Of a stretch of 64,000 bases of DNA, positions 31,501-41,983 are shown in pieces (the first letter of the stretch is position 1; each line of letters starts with the position of its first letter). The notes under the pieces are model-generated. The model did not search any database and had not been told where the DNA came from. It saw only the letters and a list, made by a program, of their open reading frames with translations. Source of the DNA: an uncultured Alphaproteobacteria bacterium (GTDB lineage Bacteria; Pseudomonadota; Alphaproteobacteria; MPNO01; UBA2964); the NCBI GenBank assembly GCA_951812775.1, contig OX638326.1, positions 3,111,391-3,175,390 of the forward strand. The letters are read 5' to 3'. Made by a program: the position numbers and the translations under genes.

Positions 31501-32047
31501 ATGAACAAGCTCGACACCAAAACCCGCGCACGCATCCTTAATATGATGGTTGAAGCTAGCTCCATGCGCTCGATTAGCCGGGTCATGGGGGTGTCGATAA
31601 ACACCGTCTCAAAGCTCTTGATCGATGCTGGTTAAGCAATACGGCGGCTCAACAGGCAAGCAAGGCCACGAAAAGAAGTACAGCCCCGCAGAGTGTGTCG
31701 GCATCAAGAAAGAGGCTGTCACTGGCGAACCGATCAAAGAACTGGTGAGCACGTCCTATGTTGAGCGTCAGAACCTATTGATGCGCATGGGGATGCGTCG
31801 TTTTACCCGCCTGACCAACGGTTTCAGCAAGAAGCTGGAAAATCACCTCAACATGCTTTCCCTGTATTTTGTACAGTACAACTTTGTGCGCACCCACAAG
31901 ACACCTAAAGTCACCCCGGCAATGGCCGCTGGCGTTACCGACACGCTGCACGATATGGAATGGATTGTGGGCCTGATCGACGCTAACGCGCCAGCACCGA
32001 AAAAGCGCGGGCCTTACAAGTCTCGCAAAAAAGATACTTCAAACTGA
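31501..32047 (+). pseudogene. IS1-like transposase with internal deletion
   Basis: The N-terminal helix-turn-helix part is in one frame (31501-31635: MNKLDTKTRARILNMMVEAS..., GVSINTVSKLLIDAG then stop). The C-terminal part follows in another frame (31625-32047: MLVKQYGG, YSPAECVGIKK, STSYVERQNLLMRMGMRRFTR, YNFVRTHKTPKVTPAMAAGV). The DDE core between them, including the Q-V-D-E-I-W segment seen in relatives, is absent. The joint is at gatgctggt (31624-31632), which encodes DAG in one frame and the M-L-V of the other, so recombination between short repeats is the likely cause. The right inverted end of the element overlaps the last codons and the stop region. Confidence 0.85.
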
Positions 32048-32056
32048 GAACACTAC

Positions 32057-32064
32057 CGACCCTC
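32057..32064 (+). repeat. 8-bp target-site duplication, right copy
   Basis: gaccctcg, identical to 30294-30301, immediately after the right inverted end of the insertion. Confidence 0.85.
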
Positions 32065-32221
32065 GCGATGGGTTGCATGGCGCAGTTGAGTATGCTAGCA
32101 AACAGCGCCCTTCGCGGGCACGTGTGAATCGGGCTTTTCGGAAATTTAGAATAATCCAACTTTTACAGGTTTTATCAAATAGTTAAGTCCTACTCCCGTA
32201 GGGATATCGAAGGCAGAATAA

Positions 32222-32782
32222 GTGGCATCGGGACAAACAGTTACCTCAGGTCTTTCAGCGCGCTACGCGACGGCTCTTTTTGAGCTGGCGCTTGAGCAAG
32301 ACGCTATTGACGCGGTTGCGGACGATCTTGCCCAATTGCAGGCGATGATAGACGACTCGGACGATTTGTGCCGACTGATCGGAAGTCCCTTGTTTTCGAG
32401 GGATGAGCAAAGCCAAGCAATGGCCGCCCTGACCGAAAAGGCGGGGTTGTCTACGACAGTGTGCAATACTGTAGGGGTCATTGCCCGGAATCGCCGGTTA
32501 TTTGCCCTTGAAGACGTTATCCGCGCCTATCGCACGCTGGTTTCCGAACACCGGGGCGAGGTTGAGGCGGAAGTTACTTCCGCGGCACCGCTAAGTGATG
32601 GGCAGCGCAATGCGCTTGAGGCCGCGTTAAAAGAGGCAATTGGCTCGACCGTTGCTGTCACGACTGATGTTGATCCTGAATTATCGGGCGGCATGGTGGT
32701 GCGGGTTGGGTCCCGGATGATCGATTCGTCGCTGCGTACCAAGCTACAAAGATTACAACTTGCTATGAAAGGGGCTGCGTGA
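32222..32782 (+). CDS. atpH: ATP synthase F1 delta subunit
   Basis: 186 aa; links the F1 head to the peripheral stalk. GTG start at 32222 gives the family N terminus [22 protein letters not shown]-terminal motif [28 protein letters not shown]. First gene of atpHAGDC. Its upstream DNA now contains the inserted element ~165 bases away, so the native promoter must lie in 32065-32221 or transcription comes from the element or priA. Confidence 0.96.
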   Translation: MASGQTVTSGLSARYATALFELALEQDAIDAVADDLAQLQAMIDDSDDLCRLIGSPLFSRDEQSQAMAALTEKAGLSTTVCNTVGVIARNRRLFALEDVIRAYRTLVSEHRGEVEAEVTSAAPLSDGQRNALEAALKEAIGSTVAVTTDVDPELSGGMVVRVGSRMIDSSLRTKLQRLQLAMKGAA

Positions 32783-34317
32783 TGGATATCCACGCTGCAG
32801 AAATTTCGTCGATTCTGAAAGATCGGATCGCAAATTTTGGCGATGATGCTGAAGTCGCTGAGGTAGGGCGGGTCCTGTCCGTCGGTGACGGTATCGCCCG
32901 GATTTACGGTCTGGACAATGTTCAGGCCGGTGAGCTGGTCGAGTTTACCGGCGGCATCGTTGGCATGGCGCTCAATCTCGAGACCGATAATGTCGGTGCC
33001 GTTATCTTCGGTGAAGACCGGACGATTAAGGAAGGCGATACGGTAAAACGGACCGGGTCAATTGTTGACGTTCCTGTCGGACCGGCTCTTCTGGGTCGTG
33101 TCATCGATGGTCTGGGAAATCCCATCGATGGCAAAGGGCCAATCGAGGGTGCGGATCGCGCCCGGGTGGATGTAAAAGCGCCGGGTATTATTCCCCGTAA
33201 ACCGGTTACCGAACCGATGCAGACCGGTCTTAAGGCAATTGACAGTCTGATCCCGATTGGTCGTGGCCAGCGTGAGTTGATTATCGGTGACCGCCAGACA
33301 GGCAAGACAGCCGTTGCGGTTGATGCCATCCTCAATCAGAAGGGTGCAAATGCCGGTGATGACGACTCCAGGAAACTGTACTGCGTCTATGTCGCTGTCG
33401 GTCAGAAACGGTCGACCGTTGCGCAGATCGTCAAGACCCTCGAAGACAATGGCGCCATGGAATATTCCATCGTCGTTGCCGCCACCGCGTCTGATCCGGC
33501 TCCAATGCAGTATCTCGCACCTTACACCGGTTGTGCGATGGGCGAGTGGTTCCGCGATAACGGCAAGCACTCCTTGATCGTCTATGATGATCTGTCCAAA
33601 CAGGCGGTGGCCTATCGTCAGATGTCACTTCTGCTGCGGCGTCCGCCGGGCCGTGAAGCCTATCCGGGTGACGTTTTCTATTTGCATTCCCGTCTTCTGG
33701 AGCGTGCTGCCAAACTGAATGATGAGCTGGGTGGTGGGTCGTTGACCGCGTTACCTATTATTGAAACCCAGGCCGGTGACGTTTCGGCCTACATTCCGAC
33801 CAACGTTATCTCGATTACCGATGGTCAGATCTTCCTTGAAACCGACCTGTTCTATTCCGGTATTCGTCCGGCAGTGAATGTTGGTCTTTCTGTTAGCCGT
33901 GTTGGGTCCGCCGCACAGATCAAAGCCATGAAACAGGTTGCCGGGTCGATCAAGCTGGAGCTGGCGCAGTATCGTGAAATGGCAGCCTTCGCTCAATTTG
34001 CGTCCGATCTGGATGCTGCAACCCAGCGTTTGCTGGCACGTGGTGAACGCCTGACGGAATTGTTGAAGCAACCGCAATATCAGCCGCTGCCGGTGGAAGA
34101 GCAGGTAGTCGCGATTTATGCCGGCGTGAATGGCTTTATTGATGATGTGCCGGTCAATGACGTCACGCGATTTGAAGAGGGTCTGATGTCGGCGGTTCGC
34201 GCCAATCACACGGATATCCTGGATGATATCCGCGAGAAACGGGCGATTTCCGATGAGACGGATACCAAGCTGAAATCAGCAATTGAGACATATGCGAAAT
34301 CCTTTATCGCCGCTTGA
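32782..34317 (+). CDS. atpA: ATP synthase F1 alpha subunit
   Basis: 511 aa; non-catalytic nucleotide-binding subunit. The ATG at 32782 overlaps the atpH stop (TGATG); a GTG three bases earlier is possible but less likely. P-loop [13 protein letters not shown], signature [29 protein letters not shown], and [17 protein letters not shown] are present. Confidence 0.98.
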   Translation: MDIHAAEISSILKDRIANFGDDAEVAEVGRVLSVGDGIARIYGLDNVQAGELVEFTGGIVGMALNLETDNVGAVIFGEDRTIKEGDTVKRTGSIVDVPVGPALLGRVIDGLGNPIDGKGPIEGADRARVDVKAPGIIPRKPVTEPMQTGLKAIDSLIPIGRGQRELIIGDRQTGKTAVAVDAILNQKGANAGDDDSRKLYCVYVAVGQKRSTVAQIVKTLEDNGAMEYSIVVAATASDPAPMQYLAPYTGCAMGEWFRDNGKHSLIVYDDLSKQAVAYRQMSLLLRRPPGREAYPGDVFYLHSRLLERAAKLNDELGGGSLTALPIIETQAGDVSAYIPTNVISITDGQIFLETDLFYSGIRPAVNVGLSVSRVGSAAQIKAMKQVAGSIKLELAQYREMAAFAQFASDLDAATQRLLARGERLTELLKQPQYQPLPVEEQVVAIYAGVNGFIDDVPVNDVTRFEEGLMSAVRANHTDILDDIREKRAISDETDTKLKSAIETYAKSFIAA

Positions 34318-34360
34318 GCGCTGGAGGGTGAATAGTCAGGAATAGGGGTTTTGACAGGCA

Positions 34361-35281
34361 ATGCCTAACCTCAAGGATCTCAGGGTCCGTATCGACAGCG
34401 TCAGGTCGACGCAAAAAATTACCTCCGCCATGAAAATGGTGGCGGCGGCGAAGCTGCGCCGTGCTCAGGAGCAAACCGAAGCCGCGCGTCCATATTCTGA
34501 ACGCATGGACCGGATGTTGGGATCTCTTTCCGAGGGATTGCCGACCGGTGCTGGCGGGCCTGAACTGCTTGCCGGAAACGGTAAGGACGATGTGCATCTG
34601 CTTGTCGTGATGACGTCTGACCGTGGATTGTGCGGTGGGTTTAATTCGTCGATTGTTCGCGGTGCATTACAGATTATCCGCCGTCTTCTGGATGATGGAA
34701 AAGAAGTAAGGGTTCTGTGCGTTGGCCGGAAGGGGCGCGATATTCTGCGGCGCGATTTCCGTTCACTGATATTGGACACTTTCGAGGATGTTGGTCGGAA
34801 AAACCTTTCCTTTGCGGATGCCACCATGGTTGGTGACCGTGTTCTGGAAATGTTTGAAGCGGGTGAATTCGACGTCTGCACGATTATTTACAATCGTTTC
34901 CAGTCGGCGATGACCCAGATTGTAACGCCGCAGCAGCTGATTCCGTTTCAGGCAAGCGACGAAGCGGGGGCCGGCGCCGCGGCCAACGATGATTCTTCTG
35001 AAACTGCGGAAGATGACTCACAAAAGGCGGCCTATGAATTTGAACCGGATGAGCAGGAAATTCTGGAAGATTTGTTGCCGCGCAATTTGTCCGTGCAGCT
35101 CTTTCGGGCCTTGTTGGAGAATGCAGCTTCTGAACAGGGCGCGCGCATGACAGCCATGGACAACGCAACCCGCAATGCGGGCGAAATGATTGATGATCTG
35201 ACGATTACCTATAACCGGACACGTCAGGCATTTATTACCAAGGAACTTATCGAGATTATCTCCGGCGCCGAAGCATTGTAG
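34361..35281 (+). CDS. atpG: ATP synthase F1 gamma subunit
   Basis: 306 aa; rotating central stalk. N-terminal helix [35 protein letters not shown] and C-terminal [35 protein letters not shown] are intact. A ~30-residue acidic/Ala insert (around residues 205-235) makes it longer than the usual ~290 aa. Confidence 0.97.
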   Translation: MPNLKDLRVRIDSVRSTQKITSAMKMVAAAKLRRAQEQTEAARPYSERMDRMLGSLSEGLPTGAGGPELLAGNGKDDVHLLVVMTSDRGLCGGFNSSIVRGALQIIRRLLDDGKEVRVLCVGRKGRDILRRDFRSLILDTFEDVGRKNLSFADATMVGDRVLEMFEAGEFDVCTIIYNRFQSAMTQIVTPQQLIPFQASDEAGAGAAANDDSSETAEDDSQKAAYEFEPDEQEILEDLLPRNLSVQLFRALLENAASEQGARMTAMDNATRNAGEMIDDLTITYNRTRQAFITKELIEIISGAEAL

Positions 35282-36739
<1,458 letters not shown>

Positions 36740-36771
36740 CGGTTTATTTGCGCCAAAGGGAATAGCTGAAT

Positions 36772-37185
36772 ATGGCAGATACCGTCGAGTTCGAACTTGT
36801 AGCACCCGAAGAGCTTTTGTTTTCGGAGCCTGTGGAACTTGTTGTCGTCCCGGGCGCTGAAGGTGATTTCGGCGTGTTGCCGGGGCATTCACCGTTGATT
36901 TCCACGCTACGTACCGGCGTTATTGCCGTCTATGAAAATGATTCCGTTAACCGCCGCATTTTTGTGTCCGGCGGATTTGCTGAGGTGACACCTGAGCGGT
37001 GTACAGTTCTTGCTGATGAAGCTGTAGCGCTTGACGCTGCAGACCGCGCTGCTATCGAAGACCGCGTCAAAGCCGATCGCGAAGCAGTGGACAAGGCTGA
37101 CGAGGATAATAAAGAAAATGCCGCTGCCGCTTTGGCAGTATCAGAGGCACTGTTGGCGGCACTGGATACCGCGGGTCAGGCTTAG
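36772..37185 (+). CDS. atpC: ATP synthase F1 epsilon subunit
   Basis: 137 aa; beta-sandwich domain at the N terminus (FELVAPEELLFSEPVELVVVPGAEGDFGVLPGHSPLIS) followed by a C-terminal helical part rich in Ala/Asp. It inhibits ATP hydrolysis by contacting gamma. Last gene of the operon. Confidence 0.96.
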   Translation: MADTVEFELVAPEELLFSEPVELVVVPGAEGDFGVLPGHSPLISTLRTGVIAVYENDSVNRRIFVSGGFAEVTPERCTVLADEAVALDAADRAAIEDRVKADREAVDKADEDNKENAAAALAVSEALLAALDTAGQA

Positions 37186-37286
37186 CGTTTCGAACTCCGG
37201 ATCTTCTTTCGGTACGATTCGCGATATTCCTGCGTTAAACTGGCCAGGGCCCTGACCAAAATTTAAAGGATTTAATCCCGGAGGCG

Positions 37287-38603
37287 ATGATGGGTAAAGC
37301 GCCATCTAAATTTATTTATTTTCTTTTCATTTTAACGGCGTTTCTTGGGGTGTCGGATACCGCAACAGCGCAAGAGGCTGCAAAGCTGAATGGGGCTGAT
37401 ACCGCCTGGGTTTTGACGGCGACGGCACTCGTTCTCTTTATGACATTGCCCGGCCTGGCGCTTTTCTATGCGGGTCTGGTTCGGTCACGTAACGTACTTT
37501 CCGTTCTGATGCATTGTTTCGCAATTTGTTGTGCAGCTTCGGTGGTTTGGCTCGCCGTTGGATATAGCCTGGCATTTAGCGACGGTGGCGCCGCCAATCA
37601 ATATATCGGTGGTTTGAGCAAGGCTTTCCTGGCTGGTGTCGGGACCGATACGCCAAGCGGTTCAATTCCAGAGGTCGTCTTTTTTATGTTTCAGATGACT
37701 TTCGCCATTATCACACCGGCCCTGATTGTTGGGGCCTATCCGGAACGGATTACTTTCCTGGGAATGCTGTTGTTTAGCATTTTCTGGCTTCTTCTGGTGT
37801 ATGTGCCGGTGACCCATTGGATTTGGGGCGGTGGCTGGCTCGCCGAAATGGGTGTTATGGATTTTGCGGGTGGTCTGGTTGTTCATTTAACCGCCGGTGT
37901 TTCAGCCCTGGTTATCGCGGTGATGGTCGGAAGCCGTCGCGGATTTCCCAAAGAGGTTAATCCGCCGCATAACCCCGGCATGGTGATGATTGGCGCTTCA
38001 ATGCTCTGGGTCGGCTGGTTTGGGTTCAATGGCGGCAGTGCTCTGGGTGCAAATGGAGGGGCCGGCATGGCAATTGCGGTGACCCATATTTCTGCAGCGG
38101 TCGCCTCTCTCACCTGGATGATGATCGAGTGGATCAAACACGGCAAACCGAGCCTTATCGGCTTTGTAACCGGAACGATCGCGGGATTGGCAACCATTAC
38201 ACCGGCGTCAGGTTTTGTCGGCCCAATGGGGGCTGTAATTCTGGGCATTGCTGCCGGTCTGATTTGCTATGCCATGGTCCATGTCATCAAGCAGCGCTTC
38301 CATATTGACGACTCTTTGGATGTTTTTGCGGTCCATGGCGTGGGCGGGCTTACCGGCACAATTCTGGTTGCGTTTCTTGCCTTACCGGCATTTGACGGTT
38401 TGGGTCTCGCCAGGGGCGTTACGGCGAGCCACCAGCTATGGGTCCAGTTCGTGGGCGCTGCAGCGACGGCGGCATGGGTGATTGTCTTGAGTGTCGTCAT
38501 AATCCGGGTAATTCGTCTTGTAACACCTATGCGGGTCAGTGAAGAGGATGAGACCGAAGGTCTCGATATTACCTCGCATGGTGAACGCGGCTACAACTTC
38601 TAG
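37287..38603 (+). CDS. amtB: ammonium transporter
   Basis: 438-aa inner-membrane protein with an N-terminal signal-type segment (IYFLFILTAFLGVSDTATA) and about eleven helices. Channel motifs include ADTAWVLTATALVLFMTLPGLALFYAGLVR, the twin-His region VVHLTAGVSAL and FAVHGVGGLTGTI, and the cytoplasmic loop near residue 410. Passes ammonium into the cell and is gated by GlnK, encoded 11 bases downstream. Start ATG 37287 or 37290; ggagg lies just upstream. No convincing sigma-54 box was seen upstream. Confidence 0.97.
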   Translation: MMGKAPSKFIYFLFILTAFLGVSDTATAQEAAKLNGADTAWVLTATALVLFMTLPGLALFYAGLVRSRNVLSVLMHCFAICCAASVVWLAVGYSLAFSDGGAANQYIGGLSKAFLAGVGTDTPSGSIPEVVFFMFQMTFAIITPALIVGAYPERITFLGMLLFSIFWLLLVYVPVTHWIWGGGWLAEMGVMDFAGGLVVHLTAGVSALVIAVMVGSRRGFPKEVNPPHNPGMVMIGASMLWVGWFGFNGGSALGANGGAGMAIAVTHISAAVASLTWMMIEWIKHGKPSLIGFVTGTIAGLATITPASGFVGPMGAVILGIAAGLICYAMVHVIKQRFHIDDSLDVFAVHGVGGLTGTILVAFLALPAFDGLGLARGVTASHQLWVQFVGAAATAAWVIVLSVVIIRVIRLVTPMRVSEEDETEGLDITSHGERGYNF

Positions 38604-38614
38604 GAGGATCGGTC

Positions 38615-38953
38615 ATGAAACTCATAATGGCTGTAATCAAGCCCTCTAAACTGGATGATGTTCGCGGTGCCCTGTCGCCGCTCGGCGTAACCGGAATGAC
38701 GGTCAGTGAAGTGAAAGGCTTCGGGCGGCAGGGTGGCCACACCGAAATTTACCGCGGCGCTGAATACGAAATCCATTTTGTCCCCAAGATCAAAATCGAA
38801 GTTGCGGTAATGGATGACGTTGCGGAAAACGTTGTCACCGCAATCCGGGAGAATGCCAACACCGGCAAGATTGGCGACGGTAAAATCCTTGTTTTTGATG
38901 TTGCCGAAGCTGTCCGGATCCGGACCGGAGAAACGGACGGCGACGCGCTCTAG
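38615..38953 (+). CDS. glnK: PII nitrogen regulatory protein
   Basis: 112-aa PII protein that binds ATP/ADP/2-oxoglutarate and blocks AmtB when nitrogen is plentiful. Tyr51 of the T-loop (EIYRGAEYEIHFVPK), the uridylylation site, is present, as is the TGKIGDGKILVFDVAEAVRIRTGE signature. Co-transcribed with amtB; here amtB comes first, the reverse of the common glnK-amtB order. Confidence 0.96.
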   Translation: MKLIMAVIKPSKLDDVRGALSPLGVTGMTVSEVKGFGRQGGHTEIYRGAEYEIHFVPKIKIEVAVMDDVAENVVTAIRENANTGKIGDGKILVFDVAEAVRIRTGETDGDAL

Positions 38954-38974
38954 CGTCCGTTCGTTCAGGAGGGT

Positions 38975-39460
38975 TTAAGCCTTTTCCTGACGGATTTGGT
39001 CCCGAACCGGTAAGAATGCGCGGACAGCATATTCGTATACCGGTTTCTTGAACGGCACGATCAGCTCGGGAATTGCTTCAAGCGCAATCCACCGCCAATC
39101 CCGGAATTCCGGATGCTCTGTGTCCAGGTCAATATCCTGGTCATCCCCTGAGAATTGCAAGGCAACCGGCGTAATACGCTGACCACGCCATTTTTTGCGT
39201 CGCCCGACCGGGTTACCGGTCGGCCAGTCGTAACAAACAGTCTCATCAGCAATTGCCAATATTTCGGCATCGGACGTTCCGATTTCTTCCTCCAACTCCC
39301 GCAACGCTGCCTGTTCGACAGTCTCTCCCTCGTCGATTCCACCTTGCGGCAGTTGCCATGCCGCTTCCGTTCTGTCGTTGCGTTCGGCAACGAGAACCTT
39401 ACCGGCCTTGTTAAAAAGGGCCATCGCTGCACAGGGACGGTAAGCGCTTTTTGAACCCAT
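38975..39460 (-). CDS. rppH: RNA pyrophosphohydrolase (Nudix)
   Basis: 161 aa; removes pyrophosphate from mRNA 5' ends or hydrolyses dinucleoside polyphosphates. Start at 39460 gives YRPCAAMALFNKAGKVLVAER; Nudix box GGIDEGETVEQAALRELEEEIG is complete. An in-frame start at 39532 would lie inside the upstream gene and is rejected. Last gene of the long minus-strand housekeeping run. Confidence 0.95.
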   Translation of the reverse strand: MGSKSAYRPCAAMALFNKAGKVLVAERNDRTEAAWQLPQGGIDEGETVEQAALRELEEEIGTSDAEILAIADETVCYDWPTGNPVGRRKKWRGQRITPVALQFSGDDQDIDLDTEHPEFRDWRWIALEAIPELIVPFKKPVYEYAVRAFLPVRDQIRQEKA

Positions 39461-39470
39461 GATGTGTGAA

Positions 39471-40640
39471 CTATCTCGAAGCGCGTTTTGAGATTGCCGA
39501 AACAGGTGCCAGGCTAAATCCCCGCTTTTCAATTGATTTGGCCCAGTTTCCGATACGTTCGAGTGTTACGGGATACGGGAATCCCATGGCGACAGCATGC
39601 CCCTGTTGACGGGCCAAGCGTTCCGTTTCCCGCAATTGAGAGTCTATGGCCGGACGGGAAGCGGTGGCATCCAGCTGCAGGGTGGTTGCCGCGAAAGGCA
39701 GTTTTAAGGTCCTGGCGAGATCGCCAATAACATTGCGCATCGCGCTGTGGCTTTCTAGATAAAGCAGTCCGCGTTTGCGCAATGCAGACAGAACCATACG
39801 CATGTGGGAGTGAGAGCGCGTAAAACGGGAACCCATGTAATTGACAACCCCGACATAGCCAACGCCGCGACCCAGAACCCATTGCAAGCGCCTTGCGTTC
39901 TCCTTGTCACTCAATGTTGTCAGAAGGGCCTGGGGACCCGGATCAAATTGTGGATAGTTGGTCGGTTCCATCGGAAGCATCAACATGACTTCGTGCCCTG
40001 CGGTACGCGCTTCGCGGATCCATCCTGTCAACCGATTGGCATAGGGTGAAAAAGCCAGTGTGATCGCGCCTGGCAAGCCCTGGATAGCGGTGCGGGAAGC
40101 CGCAGCACTTGTCCCGAGACCGTAGAGGACGATGGCTATTTTGGGTTTCGATTTTGGCGCATTGAAGGGCCGGGCATAGACCCGCCAGGCTTCCCATCCA
40201 TCCCTTCCGACGATAGGAAGAGGACCCGCCGGGCTTTTCTCGATCAGTGCCTGATCCGGCACCGGGGGTAAGGGCCTTTCCCGATGTTTGGCGGGTAGTT
40301 TTGGAACAGCCGGAATGATCGGGGCGGCAATACTTTCTACGGGAGGCGTTGCAGACTCTTGTTCGGGTGCGGCTTCAGCCCTTTGAACCGGTGGCGTTTT
40401 TATAACTTCCTTCTGCACATCCTTCTTCACCGCAACCTTCGGTGTCGATGGTTTGGCCGCAACTGTATCGGTTGGTGGTGCCGGGGCCGTTTTAGTCGCA
40501 ACGGGATCAATGGCACCGGGCGGTGGAGACAGTAAAAGCCATAGGGTGCCGCCGGCTGCCAATGCGACCAAAACCAACAGAAGTATCGCAGGTAAGCGCA
40601 CATCGCTGCGCGCAGGATCACGCGGCTCTTTGTCTGACAC
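39471..40640 (-). CDS. divergent polysaccharide deacetylase family protein
   Basis: About 389 aa. One membrane anchor near the N terminus (LPAILLLVLVALAAGGTLWLLL), a long Pro/Ala/Lys linker across the envelope (~60-160), then the divergent deacetylase domain: KIAIVLYGLGTSAAASR, LPGAITLAFSPYA, GHEVMLMLPMEPTNYP, and GVGYVGVVNYMGSRFT. The YibQ-type family lies beside envC/ctpA in many proteobacteria and is linked with cell-wall work; enzymatic activity is unproven. GTG 40640 is preferred (ggga site); a TTG at 40676 would add 12 residues. Confidence 0.9.
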   Translation of the reverse strand: MSDKEPRDPARSDVRLPAILLLVLVALAAGGTLWLLLSPPPGAIDPVATKTAPAPPTDTVAAKPSTPKVAVKKDVQKEVIKTPPVQRAEAAPEQESATPPVESIAAPIIPAVPKLPAKHRERPLPPVPDQALIEKSPAGPLPIVGRDGWEAWRVYARPFNAPKSKPKIAIVLYGLGTSAAASRTAIQGLPGAITLAFSPYANRLTGWIREARTAGHEVMLMLPMEPTNYPQFDPGPQALLTTLSDKENARRLQWVLGRGVGYVGVVNYMGSRFTRSHSHMRMVLSALRKRGLLYLESHSAMRNVIGDLARTLKLPFAATTLQLDATASRPAIDSQLRETERLARQQGHAVAMGFPYPVTLERIGNWAKSIEKRGFSLAPVSAISKRASR

Positions 40641-40690
40641 GACTTTTCCCGTTTTTTCGATGCATAGCGGGCGCAAGGGATCGTCCAGGA

Positions 40691-41983
40691 TCAGTTGCTC
40701 ACCCGTACATTATAGAGCGAGATACCGCGAATTAGACCAAGTGCCCTGTCGAGTTGATAGTCAAATGGCTTTTCACCGGTCTTGGCATCTTTGTTGTCCG
40801 CGCCTTTTTCACCGTCTTCGCCCTTTTTCCTGGGGGCATCGGGGTTCTTTAGAGCGCCTTTGAGGTCAGATTCCCGACGGCGTTTGCCCTGCTCAACGGT
40901 CTCAAGCTTCGCCTGCTTTACTTCGATATCGGGCGTGATGCCCCTGGCTTGAATGGACCGTCCGGACGGTGTGTAGTAATGCGCCGTTGTCAGACGTATC
41001 GCGCCATGCCCTGACAGCGGAATAATCGTCTGAACCGAGCCTTTGCCAAAGGATTGTGTTCCAAGGACAACAGCACGGCGATGATCCTGAAGGGCGCCGG
41101 CGACGATTTCAGAAGCCGATGCCGATCCACCATTGATCAAAACGACAATCGGCAGGTTTTCTGCCAAATCGCCTTTCCTGGCATTGAAACGCTGGGCGTC
41201 ATCCGTGCGACGTGACCTTGTAGATACAATCTCACCGCGATTGAGAAATGCATCCGAGACCTTTATGGCCTGATCCAGGAGACCGCCTGGGTTGTTACGC
41301 AAATCCAGAACAATGCCCTTTAGTTTGTCACCGAGCTGTTCCTTGATCTTCTTCATACCTCTGGCGATGCCAACATCGGATTGCTCGGTAAAGGATGTCA
41401 GCCGTAAATAGCCGACATCGCCTTCAGTCCGCCAACGAGCAGACCTGACCTTAATGACCGCGCGCGTGATCGTTACGTCGAAGGGTTCCCGGCCGTCCCG
41501 ACGGATGGTAAGTTTGATGTCGGAATTGATCAGACCCCGCATTTTTTCAACGGATTCACTCAGGGTCAGGCCGCGTACCGGCGTGTCGTCCAGGTGCGTT
41601 ATGTAATCGCCCGATTTAAGACCGGCTCTATAGGCCGGTGTGTCATCGATCGGAGAGACGACCTTGACGAAGCCGTTTTCCATTGTGACCTCAATGCCAA
41701 GGCCACCGAATTCGCCCTTGGTCTGGACCTGCATATCCTTGAAGCTCTTTGGCGACAAATAGCTTGAATGGGGATCCAGAGAGGTCAGCATGCCGTTGAT
41801 AGCGGATTCAATCAGCTTTTCATCACCGACCTTCTTTACATAATCGGCCCTTACCCGTTCAAAGACGTCGCCGAACAGATCCAGCTGACGGTATGTCTCG
41901 GACGTGTTTTTCTGGGCATTACCGCTTATCGGGAACAGAACCAGGGTGAAAACGGCTGTCGCCGCAAGAATTCGTGTAACCAT
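40691..41983 (-). CDS. ctpA: S41 carboxyl-terminal processing peptidase
   Basis: 430 aa with a signal peptide (MVTRILAATAVFTLVLFPISGNAQ). PDZ domain around residues 80-165 (GGLGIEVTMENGFVKVVSPIDDTPAYRAGLKSGD), then the S41 protease with catalytic Ser in NGGSASASEIVAGAL and Lys in FGKGSVQTIIPL. Periplasmic. The ATG overlaps the envC stop by one base (TAATG). The C-terminal ~70 residues are charged and repetitive (Lys/Asp/Gly). Confidence 0.95.
   Translation of the reverse strand: MVTRILAATAVFTLVLFPISGNAQKNTSETYRQLDLFGDVFERVRADYVKKVGDEKLIESAINGMLTSLDPHSSYLSPKSFKDMQVQTKGEFGGLGIEVTMENGFVKVVSPIDDTPAYRAGLKSGDYITHLDDTPVRGLTLSESVEKMRGLINSDIKLTIRRDGREPFDVTITRAVIKVRSARWRTEGDVGYLRLTSFTEQSDVGIARGMKKIKEQLGDKLKGIVLDLRNNPGGLLDQAIKVSDAFLNRGEIVSTRSRRTDDAQRFNARKGDLAENLPIVVLINGGSASASEIVAGALQDHRRAVVLGTQSFGKGSVQTIIPLSGHGAIRLTTAHYYTPSGRSIQARGITPDIEVKQAKLETVEQGKRRRESDLKGALKNPDAPRKKGEDGEKGADNKDAKTGEKPFDYQLDRALGLIRGISLYNVRVSN

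Larger units (their letters stand above)
30302..32056 (+). mobile_element. 1,755-bp cargo-carrying insertion (IS1-like transposase remnant)
   Basis: The left end ggtagtgtctcagtttgaa (30302-30320) and the reverse complement of the right end (32037-32056, ggtagtgttctcagtttgaa) match at all positions but one inserted T. Both are flanked by the octamer gaccctcg. Inside, all genes point the same way: a 73-aa basic protein, a split Clp-fold protease gene, a 61-aa protein, and an internally deleted transposase. The transposase is damaged, so this copy can move only if helped in trans. The near-perfect ends and intact duplication suggest a fairly recent insertion. Family assignment (IS1-like) is from recalled transposase sequences only. 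Confidence 0.85.

Noticed and set aside
37186-37286. Sigma-54 promoter for amtB-glnK
   Set aside because: No GG-N10-GC pair with the expected -24/-12 context was seen, although nitrogen control would be expected.
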